Shown: positions 10,242 to 19,105, counted from the stretch's first letter. The stretch: DNA of 64,000 nucleotides from Bacteroidota bacterium (GCA_035506275.1 DATJPT010000008.1:310001-374000); one strand, 5' to 3'. Notes: generated from the letters alone by a model not told the origin. A program made the numbers and translations.

Positions 10242-11135
10242 TCAATCAGAAAAGAAAAAGCCCCCCGCAAATGATCCGAAATGATACAACGCCTGCGTGC
10301 GGTCGCTCAGCACAGACCGACGGCTTCCGACCGCTTTTGCATCCCGTACGAACGACCAGATCCCCTTCAGGATCGGAAGAAGGCAGCCGCTTTTCAGCCC
10401 GAACAATATCCTCCCGATCACGATCCGCGGTATTCTCAGCATCAGATGCCGGACGGAAAAGTGTAACGACAATATCACAAGAATATTTCTTATTAAGTAG
10501 TATTGCCGCCGCACGTCAATGGAGGATGCTGCGCCAACCGACCGGTGAGACGGTGAGCTGATATGCTGAACAATCGCCGCCGGCTCGTACAAAACGGTGT
10601 AGCCGGCGTTAATGACCCTCATCGCGAATTCTTCTTCGTGCATATAAAGAAAAAGAAGAGGCTCAAACATTCCTGCAATCCGAAGAACTTCCTTGCGGAG
10701 AACTGCGCCGCATCCGACGAAAGTCGTATTTTCGCCCGCAACGAGGGAGGACGTCTGGACCGACCGGCGACGGATGTTGTAAACTTGCAACGCGAGAACG
10801 CCGCACCGGGGTTCGTTTTTCATTCGATCAACTGCGGTCGCCAGCGATTCTTTCCCGGGATAGCTGTCATCATCGAGCACCAGGATAAATTCCCCCCTGG
10901 CGATCTCAAACCCCTTGTTCCATCCCGCAATGCCGATATTCTCCGGTAGAGGGATGACAATGACAGACGGAAATTTCTCTCTGACCATATCGACCGTGCC
11001 GTCGGTGGAATGGTTGTCAACAACAATGACCTCCATCAATGGGTAGTTCGATTCAAAGAGATGAGTGAGTGAGACGATGACATCGTCTTTCCGGTTCCAG
11101 CTCAGCATCACAACAGAGACTAACGGTTGTGCCAT
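10242..11135 (-). CDS. Glycosyltransferase family 2, rhamnosyltransferase-like
   Basis: Family features are PLVSVVMLSWNRKDDVIVSL, VIVVDNHSTDGTVDMV, NIGIAGWNKGFEIARGEFILVLDDD (the NxGxAGxxN and DDD metal site of WbbL/RfbN-type enzymes) and FLYMHEEEFAMRVINAGY. The second half contains hydrophobic segments (YYLIRNILVILSLHFSV) common in rhamnosyl/galactofuranosyltransferase-like proteins. Placement directly after UDP-galactopyranose mutase makes galactofuranose a reasonable donor, which is inference. A TTG at 11147 overlaps the glf stop; ATG 11135 is the more ordinary start. Confidence 0.87.
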   Translation of the reverse strand: MAQPLVSVVMLSWNRKDDVIVSLTHLFESNYPLMEVIVVDNHSTDGTVDMVREKFPSVIVIPLPENIGIAGWNKGFEIARGEFILVLDDDSYPGKESLATAVDRMKNEPRCGVLALQVYNIRRRSVQTSSLVAGENTTFVGCGAVLRKEVLRIAGMFEPLLFLYMHEEEFAMRVINAGYTVLYEPAAIVQHISSPSHRSVGAASSIDVRRQYYLIRNILVILSLHFSVRHLMLRIPRIVIGRILFGLKSGCLLPILKGIWSFVRDAKAVGSRRSVLSDRTQALYHFGSFAGGFFFSD

Positions 11136-11143
11136 AACAGTGT

Positions 11144-12241
11144 TCAATGACTGACGGCGAGCTTTTCGAACAACGCAAGCGCCTGTGCGACAACCTGGTC
11201 CATATTATAGTATTGGTACGTCGCCAGCCTGCCGACGAAAAAAGCGGCGGTAAGCTTCTTTGCCTCGGCAAGATAGCGCTGATAAAGTTCCAGGTATTCT
11301 TTTTGAGGAACAGGATAATACGGCTCCCCTTCATCAAGCGGAAATTCCTTCGCGACCGTCGTCTTGGGATTCTGCTGTCCCGTGATGTGTTTGAATTCGG
11401 TCGTTCGGGTGTACTCGAAATCGTTCGGATAATTGATCTGCGCTACCGGTTGAACGAATTCCTTGTCGTGGGTCTCAAACTCGAAGCGCAGGGAACGGTA
11501 CGCCAACCGGCCGAAATGATGGCCAAAGAACTCGTCGATCGGGCCGGTAAAGATCAACCGATCGAACGTGTGCGGCGGGATGTCGGAGAATTGAGTGCGC
11601 AGCTCGGTGTGAATATTTCTCTGCGCGACCATCGCCGAAAACATCGCCGCATAACCGTTCTTCGGCATCGCCTGAAAGGTATCGTCAAAGTAGCGGTCGT
11701 CCTCGTTCGTTCGCACGGGAAGCCGCCCGCAGACGGAGGGGGCAAGCAGCGAAGGTTCCCTTCCCCAATGCTTCCGAGTGTATCCTCTGTACAGAAGTTC
11801 ATACAGCCTTCTTCCCACCTTCGAGACGACAAGATCTTCAGACGTGTTGACCTCTGCTCTCGTTTCCTTCTCCCGTTCAAAAAATCGCAGAACTTCCTGC
11901 TCTGTTCGGAACGATTGTCCCAGGAGCTGATTGACCGTGGTTCTGTTGATCGGCATCGGCACAAGCGTTCCATTCACGAACGAACGGACACGATGTTCGT
12001 ATGGATGCCATTCGGTGAACTGTGAGAGGTATGCGACCACTTTCTCGCTGTTCGTGTGGAAGAGATGCGGTCCGTAGTGATGGATACGGATTCCGTGCTC
12101 ATTGAGGGAATCGAACGCGTTGCCGCCGATATGATCGCGCCGGTCGATGAGCAGAATCTTTTTGTCTCGCTGGGAAGAGAGACGCTCGGCCAGCACACAG
12201 CCGGCGTAGCCCGCTCCCACAACAAGGTAATCGTATTTCAT
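11144..12241 (-). CDS. glf: UDP-galactopyranose mutase
   Basis: The 365-residue protein interconverts UDP-galactopyranose and UDP-galactofuranose using reduced FAD. It begins MKYDYLVVGAGYAGCVLAERL, a Rossmann FAD motif, followed by LLIDRRDHIGGNAFD. Other family blocks are HHYGPHLFHTNSEKV, YTRKHWG, PVRTNEDDRYF and YYPVPQKEYLELYQRY. The frame is open far upstream into the flippase region, but ATG 12241 gives the standard N-terminus and overlaps the flippase stop as ATGA. It supplies galactofuranose to the surface glycan made by this operon. Confidence 0.96.
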   Translation of the reverse strand: MKYDYLVVGAGYAGCVLAERLSSQRDKKILLIDRRDHIGGNAFDSLNEHGIRIHHYGPHLFHTNSEKVVAYLSQFTEWHPYEHRVRSFVNGTLVPMPINRTTVNQLLGQSFRTEQEVLRFFEREKETRAEVNTSEDLVVSKVGRRLYELLYRGYTRKHWGREPSLLAPSVCGRLPVRTNEDDRYFDDTFQAMPKNGYAAMFSAMVAQRNIHTELRTQFSDIPPHTFDRLIFTGPIDEFFGHHFGRLAYRSLRFEFETHDKEFVQPVAQINYPNDFEYTRTTEFKHITGQQNPKTTVAKEFPLDEGEPYYPVPQKEYLELYQRYLAEAKKLTAAFFVGRLATYQYYNMDQVVAQALALFEKLAVSH

Positions 12242-13491
12242 CCTGGACGTAACAGTTTTGCGAGTGAAAATTGAAACTTCTTCCTCAAATACCGCCACGC
12301 CGCCACGAAAACGGCGGCTTCGGCACAGGCCGTCGCAATCGCCGCCCCGTTGATGCCGTAGTGCGGTATCAGCACAACATTCATGACGATGTTCACCGCC
12401 GCGCCCGTGGACACGACATACAAGTAGCTTCGGTTTTCGCCCCACGCCATCAGCAAATGGGCAAAGGCAACGTTGATGTAGATAATAAGGACGTTGATGA
12501 GCAGAATTCTGAACACCGTATTCGCAGGGGCGAAATGCGCTCCCAAGATGATGGTAATAATCTCCTTCGAAAAATAAAAACTGAGACCCACAATGACAAT
12601 GCCCAGTGCAATGACCGCGGCGATATACTCTCTTGTCGTCTTGGCGGCCGGGTGGGCTTCGGTGATCGTCGCAAGGTCCGGAATATACGTCAAATAGATC
12701 AGCCCCGGCACGGCGGAGATGAGGTTGATGATCCTGTAGGCACCGGTATAATATCCTAGTTGCGTCCCCGGGTTGGTGAAGCCGAGAAACACGATGTCTG
12801 CGCTGTGATAGATCTGGATCATGAGGGCGGAGACTCCGAGAGGCAGAGAATCCCGGACGAGCCCCCTCATTTCTGAAAATGACGGGAAGGAAAAGGCTCC
12901 CGGAAGCTTGCGAAAAGCATGAACCACTCCCCACAAAAAGAACACCAACGTAACACTGCTGCCGATCAATGCATTATACTGCACATCGGCAGGACTGTGG
13001 ATAAAACAGTATGAAGCAACGAGGACGAGCGCCGCGGAACCGGTCCTGATGACCGCCACTTTTCGGACATCGCGTATGGAGACAAAAAAATACTGCAGGT
13101 TGAAGGCGTAAACAAGAATGATGACCGACTCGAAGATGAAGAAGAGCTGTTCCGAGACCGTCTGCGAATAGTAAAACCCGAATGCGATGAATGGAATGAT
13201 AAGAGCGATCGCGAGCAGCGATCGGGTCCCAAAAATGACCCCCATTGTCTTTTTTGTCAGTGCTTCCCTGTCGGCCGCCAGCAGCCTGGTCGCGTACGTT
13301 TCAATGCCGAAATTCGAGAAAAGAATGGCATACGCGGAAATAGAGCCGACGAACCCTGTAAAGCCGAACATTTCAACGCCAAGCGTCCGGGCAAGATAGG
13401 CCGTTGTCAGAAAACCAAAAGCCTTTGAAGAAAATTCTCCAAAGGCTAGATGGCTGAAATTCCAGGCTGCTCTTTTAAGGTTTGAAAAAAT
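12238..13491 (-). CDS. Wzx-type polysaccharide flippase with apparent ATT start
   Basis: This polytopic membrane protein (about 417 residues, 12 or so hydrophobic segments) belongs to the MATE/MOP polysaccharide-export superfamily and would flip lipid-linked glycan units across the inner membrane. The first ATG, at 13371, begins MFGFTGFVGSISAYAILFSN and lacks the first family helix. The frame continues upstream with NLKRAAWNFSHLAFGEFSS and TTAYLARTLGVEMFG, exactly the usual N-terminus, with no ATG, GTG or TTG. The only plausible initiator is ATT at 13491, 1 nt after the TAA of the EF-G-like gene and preceded by AGAGGAATAAC. It ends with an ATGA overlap onto glf. Confidence 0.85.
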   Translation of the reverse strand: MFSNLKRAAWNFSHLAFGEFSSKAFGFLTTAYLARTLGVEMFGFTGFVGSISAYAILFSNFGIETYATRLLAADREALTKKTMGVIFGTRSLLAIALIIPFIAFGFYYSQTVSEQLFFIFESVIILVYAFNLQYFFVSIRDVRKVAVIRTGSAALVLVASYCFIHSPADVQYNALIGSSVTLVFFLWGVVHAFRKLPGAFSFPSFSEMRGLVRDSLPLGVSALMIQIYHSADIVFLGFTNPGTQLGYYTGAYRIINLISAVPGLIYLTYIPDLATITEAHPAAKTTREYIAAVIALGIVIVGLSFYFSKEIITIILGAHFAPANTVFRILLINVLIIYINVAFAHLLMAWGENRSYLYVVSTGAAVNIVMNVVLIPHYGINGAAIATACAEAAVFVAAWRYLRKKFQFSLAKLLRPG

Positions 13492-13492
13492 G

Positions 13493-15601
13493 TTATTCCT
13501 CTGCCTGCTTGGATTTTTCGAACTCGGCGATTATTTTTTCCGCCACCTCGTGCGGCACTTCTTCATAATGGGAGAATTTTTGCTTATGGATCCCGCGCCC
13601 CTGCGTCATCGACCGGAGGGTCGTGGAGTACCGGTAGAGCTCTTTCAAAGGAACAAGCGCGCGGATGATCTGGTGCGAGCTGTCGGAATCCATGCCGAGG
13701 ATTTTCCCCCGGCGGCTCGACAGATCTCCCATCACATCTCCCATATGTTCTTCGGGGACCATCACTTCCACTTCGTACAGCGGCTCGAGAAGGATCGGCC
13801 TGGCCTCCTTGAACCCTTTGCGGAACGCCATCTTGCCGGCGATCTTGAACGACATGTCGTCGGAGTCGACATCATGGTACGAACCGTAGTGCAGCGTCGC
13901 CTTGACGTCCACCACCTGGCAGCCGGCGATCACGCCGCTGGTCATCGCTTCGACGATCCCTTTTTCCACCGCGGGAACGAACCTTCCCGGAACAACGCCG
14001 CCGACGATCGCGTCCTCGAAGGCAAAGCCCGTGCCCCGCTGCATCGGTTCGATCTTCAGGTGAACATGTCCGTACTGGCCGCGACCCCCCGACTGCTTCT
14101 TGTGCTTGTATTCCGCGTCGGCCACCGTTCCCTTGATCGTCTCTTTGTAAGGAATGCGCGGTTCGACCACGTCGACATCAACGCCGAATTTATCCTTCAA
14201 CCGTTTGATGATGATCGCAAGATGGAGTTCCCCCTGTCCCTGAATCACGGTCTGCCTCGTCTCCGGGTCGTAATGCACGATGAACGTCGGGTCTTCCTCA
14301 TGGAGCGAGTGAAGCCCCGAGCCGATCTTGTCCTCTTCCCCCTTCGACTTCGCGAGGATGGCGTTGGCGATCACCGGATCGGGAAACACCACCGGCGGAT
14401 AAATGACCGGAAAATTCTTCGCGCACAATGTATTGTTCGTATGTGTGTCTTTCAACTTCACCACCGCACCCAAGTCTCCGGCATTCAGCTTTGCGACCTC
14501 CTTCCGGTCGCGGCCGTTCATAACGAAGATCTGGCCGAGGCGTTCGGATTTGCTGTTGGCTTCGTTCAACATGTCGATGCCCGCGGTGATCGAACCGGTC
14601 AGGACTTTGAAGAACGAGAGTTCCCCAACGTGCGGTTCGGAAACGGTCTTGAACACGAGGAGCGACGGACTCGCGGAGGAATCGATCTTCACATCGATCT
14701 CCTTTTTGCTGGAAGGTTCGATGCCCTTCACCATCCCATGGTCGGTCGGGGCGGGACAATACTTCGCGGCAAAGTTGAGGATGTTGAGCACGCCGATGTT
14801 GAGCACGGTGGAGGCAGCAAAGATCGGATAGACTTTCCGCTCGACGATCCCCCGTTTCAATCCGACGCGGATATCATCTTCGGACAGGGTTCCGTTCTCA
14901 AAAAATTTGTTCAGCAGCGTTTCATCCGATTCGGCGATCTTTTCGATCAATTCTTCGTGGAGATGTGCTGTGCTCTCCTGCAATTCGGCTGGAACAGCCT
15001 CCTCCGTATATTTGCCGCTGGCCGGGGAAAATTTCAGCAGCTTCATCGCCAGAACGTCGACGACACCCGTGATGCCCGGTCCGGTGCTGGCCGGAAACGT
15101 CACCAGCACTGCATCGTTCGAGCATCGCTCCTTGATCGCTGCGACCGTCCGGTCGAAATCGATATTGTCGTGGTCCACCTTCGTGATAACGAATGCCGAC
15201 GGGAGAGAATATTCTTGAACGTATTTCCACACGATCTCCGTCCCGACCTCCACCCCCTCAAACGCTTTGACGAAGACTGCCGCCGTATCCGAGACGCGCA
15301 GCGCCGATTTCACTTCGCCCGTGAAATCGGTATAGCCGGGCGTGTCGAGGAGGTTGATCTTGATGCCGTCAATGTCGGTGACGAGGAGAGAGGTGTTGAT
15401 GGAGATGCGGCGTTCGATTTCATCCGGATGGTAGTCGGAGACCGTGGATCCGTCCTCGACTTTTCCCTGGCGGTTCGTCGCTCCGGATGCAAAGAGGGCG
15501 GCCTCGGCGAACGACGTCTTGCCGGAGCCGCCGTGACCGATGAGTGCGACCGTCCTCACGGCGTTCGAGGCGTATTCTTTTTGTAAAGGATGCTGGCTCA
15601 C
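13493..15601 (-). CDS. Elongation factor G-like GTPase
   Basis: This 702-residue translational GTPase has the EF-G domain order but the variant P-loop GHGGSGKTS (residues about 22-30) in place of AHIDAGKTT, with DTPGYTDF (G3) and TKVD (G4). This marks the EF-G-like (FusA2-type) branch rather than the main translocase. Later blocks GGRGQYGHVHLKIEP, DAIVGGVVPGRFVPAVEKG and the C-terminal domain (VMVPEEHMGDVMGDLSSRRGKI) are intact. The start is GTG at 15601 with AAGGAG upstream. The TAA is 1 nt before the flippase initiator, so transcription may run on into the polysaccharide operon. Confidence 0.92.
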   Translation of the reverse strand: MSQHPLQKEYASNAVRTVALIGHGGSGKTSFAEAALFASGATNRQGKVEDGSTVSDYHPDEIERRISINTSLLVTDIDGIKINLLDTPGYTDFTGEVKSALRVSDTAAVFVKAFEGVEVGTEIVWKYVQEYSLPSAFVITKVDHDNIDFDRTVAAIKERCSNDAVLVTFPASTGPGITGVVDVLAMKLLKFSPASGKYTEEAVPAELQESTAHLHEELIEKIAESDETLLNKFFENGTLSEDDIRVGLKRGIVERKVYPIFAASTVLNIGVLNILNFAAKYCPAPTDHGMVKGIEPSSKKEIDVKIDSSASPSLLVFKTVSEPHVGELSFFKVLTGSITAGIDMLNEANSKSERLGQIFVMNGRDRKEVAKLNAGDLGAVVKLKDTHTNNTLCAKNFPVIYPPVVFPDPVIANAILAKSKGEEDKIGSGLHSLHEEDPTFIVHYDPETRQTVIQGQGELHLAIIIKRLKDKFGVDVDVVEPRIPYKETIKGTVADAEYKHKKQSGGRGQYGHVHLKIEPMQRGTGFAFEDAIVGGVVPGRFVPAVEKGIVEAMTSGVIAGCQVVDVKATLHYGSYHDVDSDDMSFKIAGKMAFRKGFKEARPILLEPLYEVEVMVPEEHMGDVMGDLSSRRGKILGMDSDSSHQIIRALVPLKELYRYSTTLRSMTQGRGIHKQKFSHYEEVPHEVAEKIIAEFEKSKQAEE

Positions 15602-15749
15602 TGATAGACTCCTTAAATTTTATTCCGAGTAGGATAAACGAGATGTTTCATTGAATGAAGGTCAACGGCGGACAGAGCGATCTTTTTCCGCGGGTGAAAA
15701 TGCACGAAGGTGTGTGAGAAGCCCATTCTCACGCGTGAAGAATGGTGAA

Positions 15750-16148
15750 TTATCCTCGCAAGCGGTTGATGAACGCGGCAACGCCGCGGACGACCGATCC
15801 GAGGATGCCCGCGACCTCCAGTACCGGCGCTTCGACGCGCTCCTGAACCTGGCGCTCGAACTCCAGCACATTGTCGGCGATCTGCTTGAGCGATTGAACG
15901 GAACTCCTCACGATCGACATCTGGTCGTCCACATTGGCCGTAATGGCCCTGAGCTTGGACGTGATCACTTCCATATTCTCCAGCACGGGGATCAACCTGG
16001 CGCTGACTTCCTTAACATCGCTTTCAATTTGGCCAAGCATGGATTTCACCTTCGTCAGGACGACGAGGAGGTACACCGCTAACACGGTCAGCGATACCAC
16101 AAGGAGTATCTGGGCAACGATCAAGAGAGAGTTCACGGAGATCTCCAC
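15750..16148 (-). CDS. DUF948 family small membrane protein
   Basis: The protein has 132 residues, one N-terminal transmembrane helix (LLIVAQILLVVSLTVLAVYLLVVL) and a long amphipathic coiled-coil-like tail with KSMLGQIESDVKEVSARLIPVLENM, as in DUF948 proteins of Firmicutes and Bacteroidota. Those proteins are often encoded beside YtxH-domain proteins, as here, where the YtxH gene ends 22 nt upstream. The start is GTG at 16148. Function is unknown; an envelope or general-stress role is usually assumed for the pair. Confidence 0.8.
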   Translation of the reverse strand: MEISVNSLLIVAQILLVVSLTVLAVYLLVVLTKVKSMLGQIESDVKEVSARLIPVLENMEVITSKLRAITANVDDQMSIVRSSVQSLKQIADNVLEFERQVQERVEAPVLEVAGILGSVVRGVAAFINRLRG

Positions 16149-16170
16149 TTAGTGAAGTACACAATAGCTT

Positions 16171-16563
16171 TTAGGACTTGTTTTTCTCGCCCCGGTATGC
16201 CTCCGCCCCCGCCCGAACGGCACTTTTGATCCTCGTCTCCTCCGTATTCACTCGTTCCTTCGCGTCGGTGAGAATCTTTTCGGCGTCGCCGAGAAGTGTT
16301 TCAGCCCGTTTTTTGGCCTCCGTAATGAGGTTCTCCGAACGTTTCTTCCCTTCATTGATAATGTCGACCGCCTTCGATTTTGCGACGGTGATATAGCCTT
16401 CGGCATCGTCCATGATCTCGCCGGCCTTGTTCTTGATATCGGCGCGCAGTTCCTTCCCCGGCTTCGGAGCATACAGCAAGGCGACCAGCGCCCCGACCAC
16501 TCCTCCGGCAAGAAAGCCGAAGAGCAAACCCTTCCTCATACCACTTTCTTCATCAGCAGACAT
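16171..16563 (-). CDS. YtxH domain-containing protein
   Basis: The 130-residue protein starts MSADEESGMRKGLLFGFLAGG, followed by VVGALVALLYAPKPGKELRA, the YtxH signature: a glycine-rich transmembrane helix and the APKPGKELR box. The rest is a charged helical tail with repeated K/A/E heptads. ATG 16563 has GGAGG six bases upstream; an upstream in-frame extension has no family similarity. It is paired with the DUF948 gene. YtxH is a general-stress protein in Bacillus, but its biochemical role is not known. Confidence 0.88.
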   Translation of the reverse strand: MSADEESGMRKGLLFGFLAGGVVGALVALLYAPKPGKELRADIKNKAGEIMDDAEGYITVAKSKAVDIINEGKKRSENLITEAKKRAETLLGDAEKILTDAKERVNTEETRIKSAVRAGAEAYRGEKNKS

Positions 16564-16722
16564 TGAATCCTCCAAATTAAACTGTCGAACACTAGCGAAT
16601 AAAACAGGGTAATATTTTTTTCCAGAAAAATCAAGCGGCGGATCGCCGCCGTTCACGGACGGGGAACTCCTTATTGCGAATGGTTCCGGAGATGACTGCG
16701 GGACGGGAATTCCAACGAGGAG

Positions 16723-16764
16723 AAAAAAACGAACCGCCCACGCAGCGGGCCGTGAGCAGTTCGT
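16723..16764 (-). terminator. Rho-independent terminator after the COX24-type gene
   Basis: Read on the minus strand, a stem of ACGAAC plus eight further pairs (two G-T wobbles) closes on GTTCGT and is followed by a run of seven T. The stem occupies 16729-16764. It starts 4 nt after the stop of the small basic gene and so ends the tsaD-to-COX24 transcription unit. Confidence 0.9.
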
Positions 16765-16768
16765 CCGT

Positions 16769-16864
16769 CTACCGGATCTTCTTCTTGTGACGCATCTTCC
16801 GCAGCCGCTTCTTCCTCTTGTGCGTCGCCATTTTATGGCGTTTGCGTTTTTTTCCGCTTGGCAT
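16769..16864 (-). CDS. AURKAIP1/COX24-type small ribosomal protein
   Basis: This is a 31-residue, extremely basic peptide: MPSGKKRKRHKMATHKRKK followed by RLRKMRHKKKIR. It matches the AURKAIP1/COX24 domain family found across Bacteroidota, related to mitochondrial mS38 and mycobacterial bS22, which sit on the small ribosomal subunit. ATG 16864 has a strong AAGGAGG site upstream; the longer in-frame extension overlaps the next gene and is not conserved-looking. A ribosomal role is known for the family; it is inferred here. Confidence 0.9.
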   Translation of the reverse strand: MPSGKKRKRHKMATHKRKKRLRKMRHKKKIR

Positions 16865-16884
16865 CGGAACGCCTCCTTGAAAGG

Positions 16885-17745
16885 TTATTGTTGGATGGTT
16901 GAATGTTGAGTGAGTATTTGTTGTGCGCGCTGTCCAACCTGCGAATTCGGGTCGACTCCAACGGCTTTCCTGAACCATTCGTTCGATTCGGCCAGATTGC
17001 CTTGGTTGAGGGTCACGATGCCCAGGTTGAACAATGCCATTTGATGTTTCGGGTTGTGCGTTAACGCTGTTTGCATTTCCCTGATCGCTGACGGCGAGTC
17101 GCCGTTCTCATAATAACAAATTCCCATGTCGACCCTGGCGTCCGGGTCGTCCGGCTTCATCCGCAGGTACTTTTTGTAGGTCTCGATGGCGCGCGGCAAA
17201 AATTTCGCATCGTGAAGCGCATTGGCCAGGTGAAGGACCATCGAGGCGTCGTTCGGGTTTGCATCGACATTCTTCTGAAGCACCTCGATATCGCTGATCA
17301 GCGTCGGGCTGACCGCGGGAGCGCTGCTGCTATTGTCGGGCTGCTGGGTTTCAGGAGAAGGTTCTTTGGGGGGATTGCGAAACACGCCGATGCCGACAAG
17401 AACCGCGATGACAAGAGCGCCGGCGACCGAAAGGACTTTCCAGGATTCGATCTTCTGTTTCGCCTCCCCTTTTCTGACCGGTTCGTCGTCAGGCGCGGCG
17501 GATTTTTTCTTCGCGGAAGGTTTTACCGTCAGCGGCGAACCGCATCCGCTGCACACAGTATTTTCGGCGGCGTTTTGAATTCCGCAGGAAGGGCAAGTAA
17601 CGACAGGGGACGGCTGGACATTTTCTTTTACCGGAGGGGGGACGGCATCCCACAACACGGCCGTTCCGCACTTGGCGCAAAACTTATCGCCCGGAGTCAA
17701 CGGCGCGCCGCAGCTGCCGCATACAATGGAGGGTCGTACTGCCAC
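16885..17745 (-). CDS. Double zinc-ribbon, single-pass membrane TPR protein
   Basis: Two zinc ribbons (CGSCGAPLTPGDKFCAKCG at residues 9-27 and CPSCGIQNAAENTVCSGCG near 50-69) precede a transmembrane helix (VLSVAGALVIAVLVGIGVF) and a C-terminal set of TPRs with the phrases LHLANALHDAKFLPRAIETY, ARVDMGICYYENGDSPSAI and ALFNLGIVTLNQGNLAESN. The topology suggests a cytoplasmic zinc-ribbon domain and a periplasmic TPR domain. The start is GTG 17745 with AAGG upstream. It lies 21 nt downstream of the HU gene. Specific function is unknown; TPRs suggest a protein-assembly role. Confidence 0.82.
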   Translation of the reverse strand: MAVRPSIVCGSCGAPLTPGDKFCAKCGTAVLWDAVPPPVKENVQPSPVVTCPSCGIQNAAENTVCSGCGSPLTVKPSAKKKSAAPDDEPVRKGEAKQKIESWKVLSVAGALVIAVLVGIGVFRNPPKEPSPETQQPDNSSSAPAVSPTLISDIEVLQKNVDANPNDASMVLHLANALHDAKFLPRAIETYKKYLRMKPDDPDARVDMGICYYENGDSPSAIREMQTALTHNPKHQMALFNLGIVTLNQGNLAESNEWFRKAVGVDPNSQVGQRAQQILTQHSTIQQ

Positions 17746-17766
17746 AAGAGATGCCTTTCAAATATT

Positions 17767-18063
17767 CTAGCCGAGCGTTTTCTTAAGATTGTCGTTGACG
17801 ATAGCTTTCAGATCCTTCGACACCTTGAAGATCGGAACGTAATGTTCGTCCACCTGAACCTGTTCCCCCGTCCTCGGATTCCGCGCGACTCTTCCCTTCC
17901 GTTTTTTCACTTTGAAGCTGCCGAACCCGCGAATCTCGATGTTCTTGCCGTCGCGCAGCGAAGCGATCACGGTCTGAATAAAGCCATCGACCACCGCTTC
18001 TGTTTCAACCTTCGTCAAGCCCGTGCCGGAAGCAATGACGTCCACGATATCTGCTTTGGTCAA
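17767..18063 (-). CDS. HU family DNA-binding protein
   Basis: A 98-residue histone-like protein. The dimerisation helices MTKADIVDVIASGTGLTKVE are followed by the DNA-binding arm with GFGSFKVKKRKGRVARNPRTGE, the HU/IHF signature including the conserved RNPRTGE turn with its intercalating proline. It would bend and compact DNA in the nucleoid. The start is TTG 18063 with AGGAG at proper distance. It is located between sppA and the zinc-ribbon TPR gene. Confidence 0.95.
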   Translation of the reverse strand: MTKADIVDVIASGTGLTKVETEAVVDGFIQTVIASLRDGKNIEIRGFGSFKVKKRKGRVARNPRTGEQVQVDEHYVPIFKVSKDLKAIVNDNLKKTLG

Positions 18064-18081
18064 GTCCGTTCTCCTGTGTTG

Positions 18082-18987
18082 TTACGGTTGTGTGAGTTTA
18101 TACTGCAGAATCGGCTGACTGAAGAGATTCTCTTTCAGGCCGACAAATTGTTCCGTCAGGCTGCCGAACAACATATCCGATAGCCGTTCCCTCTTCCGTT
18201 CCTTCACGATCTTCGGAGTCCCGTAAATTTTCGCCAGCTTGGCCGCCAGTGCGATCGCATCCTCGTACGTTCCGAGCGTATCGATAAGACCGGCCTCGTA
18301 CGCTTTTTTCCCGGTGTAGATCCGTCCGTCCGCCAGTCTCTTCGCGGCGTCGTGCGAAAGCTTTCGCTCGGTCTCGACCACGCCAAGGAATTGCTGATAG
18401 ACATCGTCGATCGTTTCCTGAAAATATTTTTTCTCGTCTTCTGTCATTTCCCGGTACGGGCTTCCCGTGTCCTTGAACTTGCCGCTTTTGACCGTCGTTG
18501 CACCGACCCCTACTTTTCCCATCAACTGATTAAAATTCAAAAATTGCGTGATGACGCCTATGCTCCCGGTCACTGTGCCGGGATTCGCCATGATCTTTGT
18601 CGCGCCGCATGCGACGTAGTAACCCCCGCTTGCCGCAACGGAGCCCATCGAGACGACAACCGGCTTGCCGCTGTCGCGCGTCTTCTTCACTTCTTCGTAA
18701 ATTTCCTGACTTGCCGAAACGCCCCCGCCGGGGGACTCGATGCGAAAAACGATCCCTTTCACCGACGAGCTCTCGCGGTATTTTTTGAATTGACGTACGA
18801 TGTTTTCCGAGGAGACGATTTCATCTTTCAACTCCACGACTGCAAGAGTCCCTCCGCTGCCGCCGGAAGTATACTCCTCTTCGTTGTCCCCTTGAAAAAT
18901 GAAAAAGAAAATTGCAGCCCAAAACAGGATAAAGAGAATGAAGACAGTGCCAATACCTGCAAGCACCCACTTAGTCGTTTTGGTCAT
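18082..18987 (-). CDS. sppA: Signal peptide peptidase SppA, short form
   Basis: This S49 serine protease cleaves residual signal peptides in the inner membrane. The N-terminal anchor is WVLAGIGTVFILFILFWAAIFFFIF. The nucleophile serine lies in GSVAASGGYYVACG and the general-base lysine in VKSGKFKDTGSPYREM. At 301 residues it is the single-domain bacterial form, which works as an oligomer. The start is ATG 18987. It is followed after 18 nt by the HU gene and preceded by mltG. Confidence 0.94.
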   Translation of the reverse strand: MTKTTKWVLAGIGTVFILFILFWAAIFFFIFQGDNEEEYTSGGSGGTLAVVELKDEIVSSENIVRQFKKYRESSSVKGIVFRIESPGGGVSASQEIYEEVKKTRDSGKPVVVSMGSVAASGGYYVACGATKIMANPGTVTGSIGVITQFLNFNQLMGKVGVGATTVKSGKFKDTGSPYREMTEDEKKYFQETIDDVYQQFLGVVETERKLSHDAAKRLADGRIYTGKKAYEAGLIDTLGTYEDAIALAAKLAKIYGTPKIVKERKRERLSDMLFGSLTEQFVGLKENLFSQPILQYKLTQP

Positions 18988-19105
18988 AGCATGAAGCAGG
19001 AAAAGTGTCTAAGTCATTGAATCTTATACAATTATATAAAATTAGCCGGCGAAAGTCAACAGAATTACTCCGGCCGAAAGATCTTAGTTTCGGTGATGAG
19101 TGGTA

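Noticed and set aside
11144-12934. A 596-residue fusion of UDP-galactopyranose mutase with an N-terminal domain
   Set aside because: The extra 231 codons are read out of frame through the flippase gene; the FAD motif begins at ATG 12241, which overlaps the flippase stop.
13490-15586. A 698-codon open frame on the plus strand
   Set aside because: It is an antisense mirror of the EF-G-like gene. Its translation is Arg/His/Asp-rich without any domain, and the opposite strand encodes an unmistakable GTPase.
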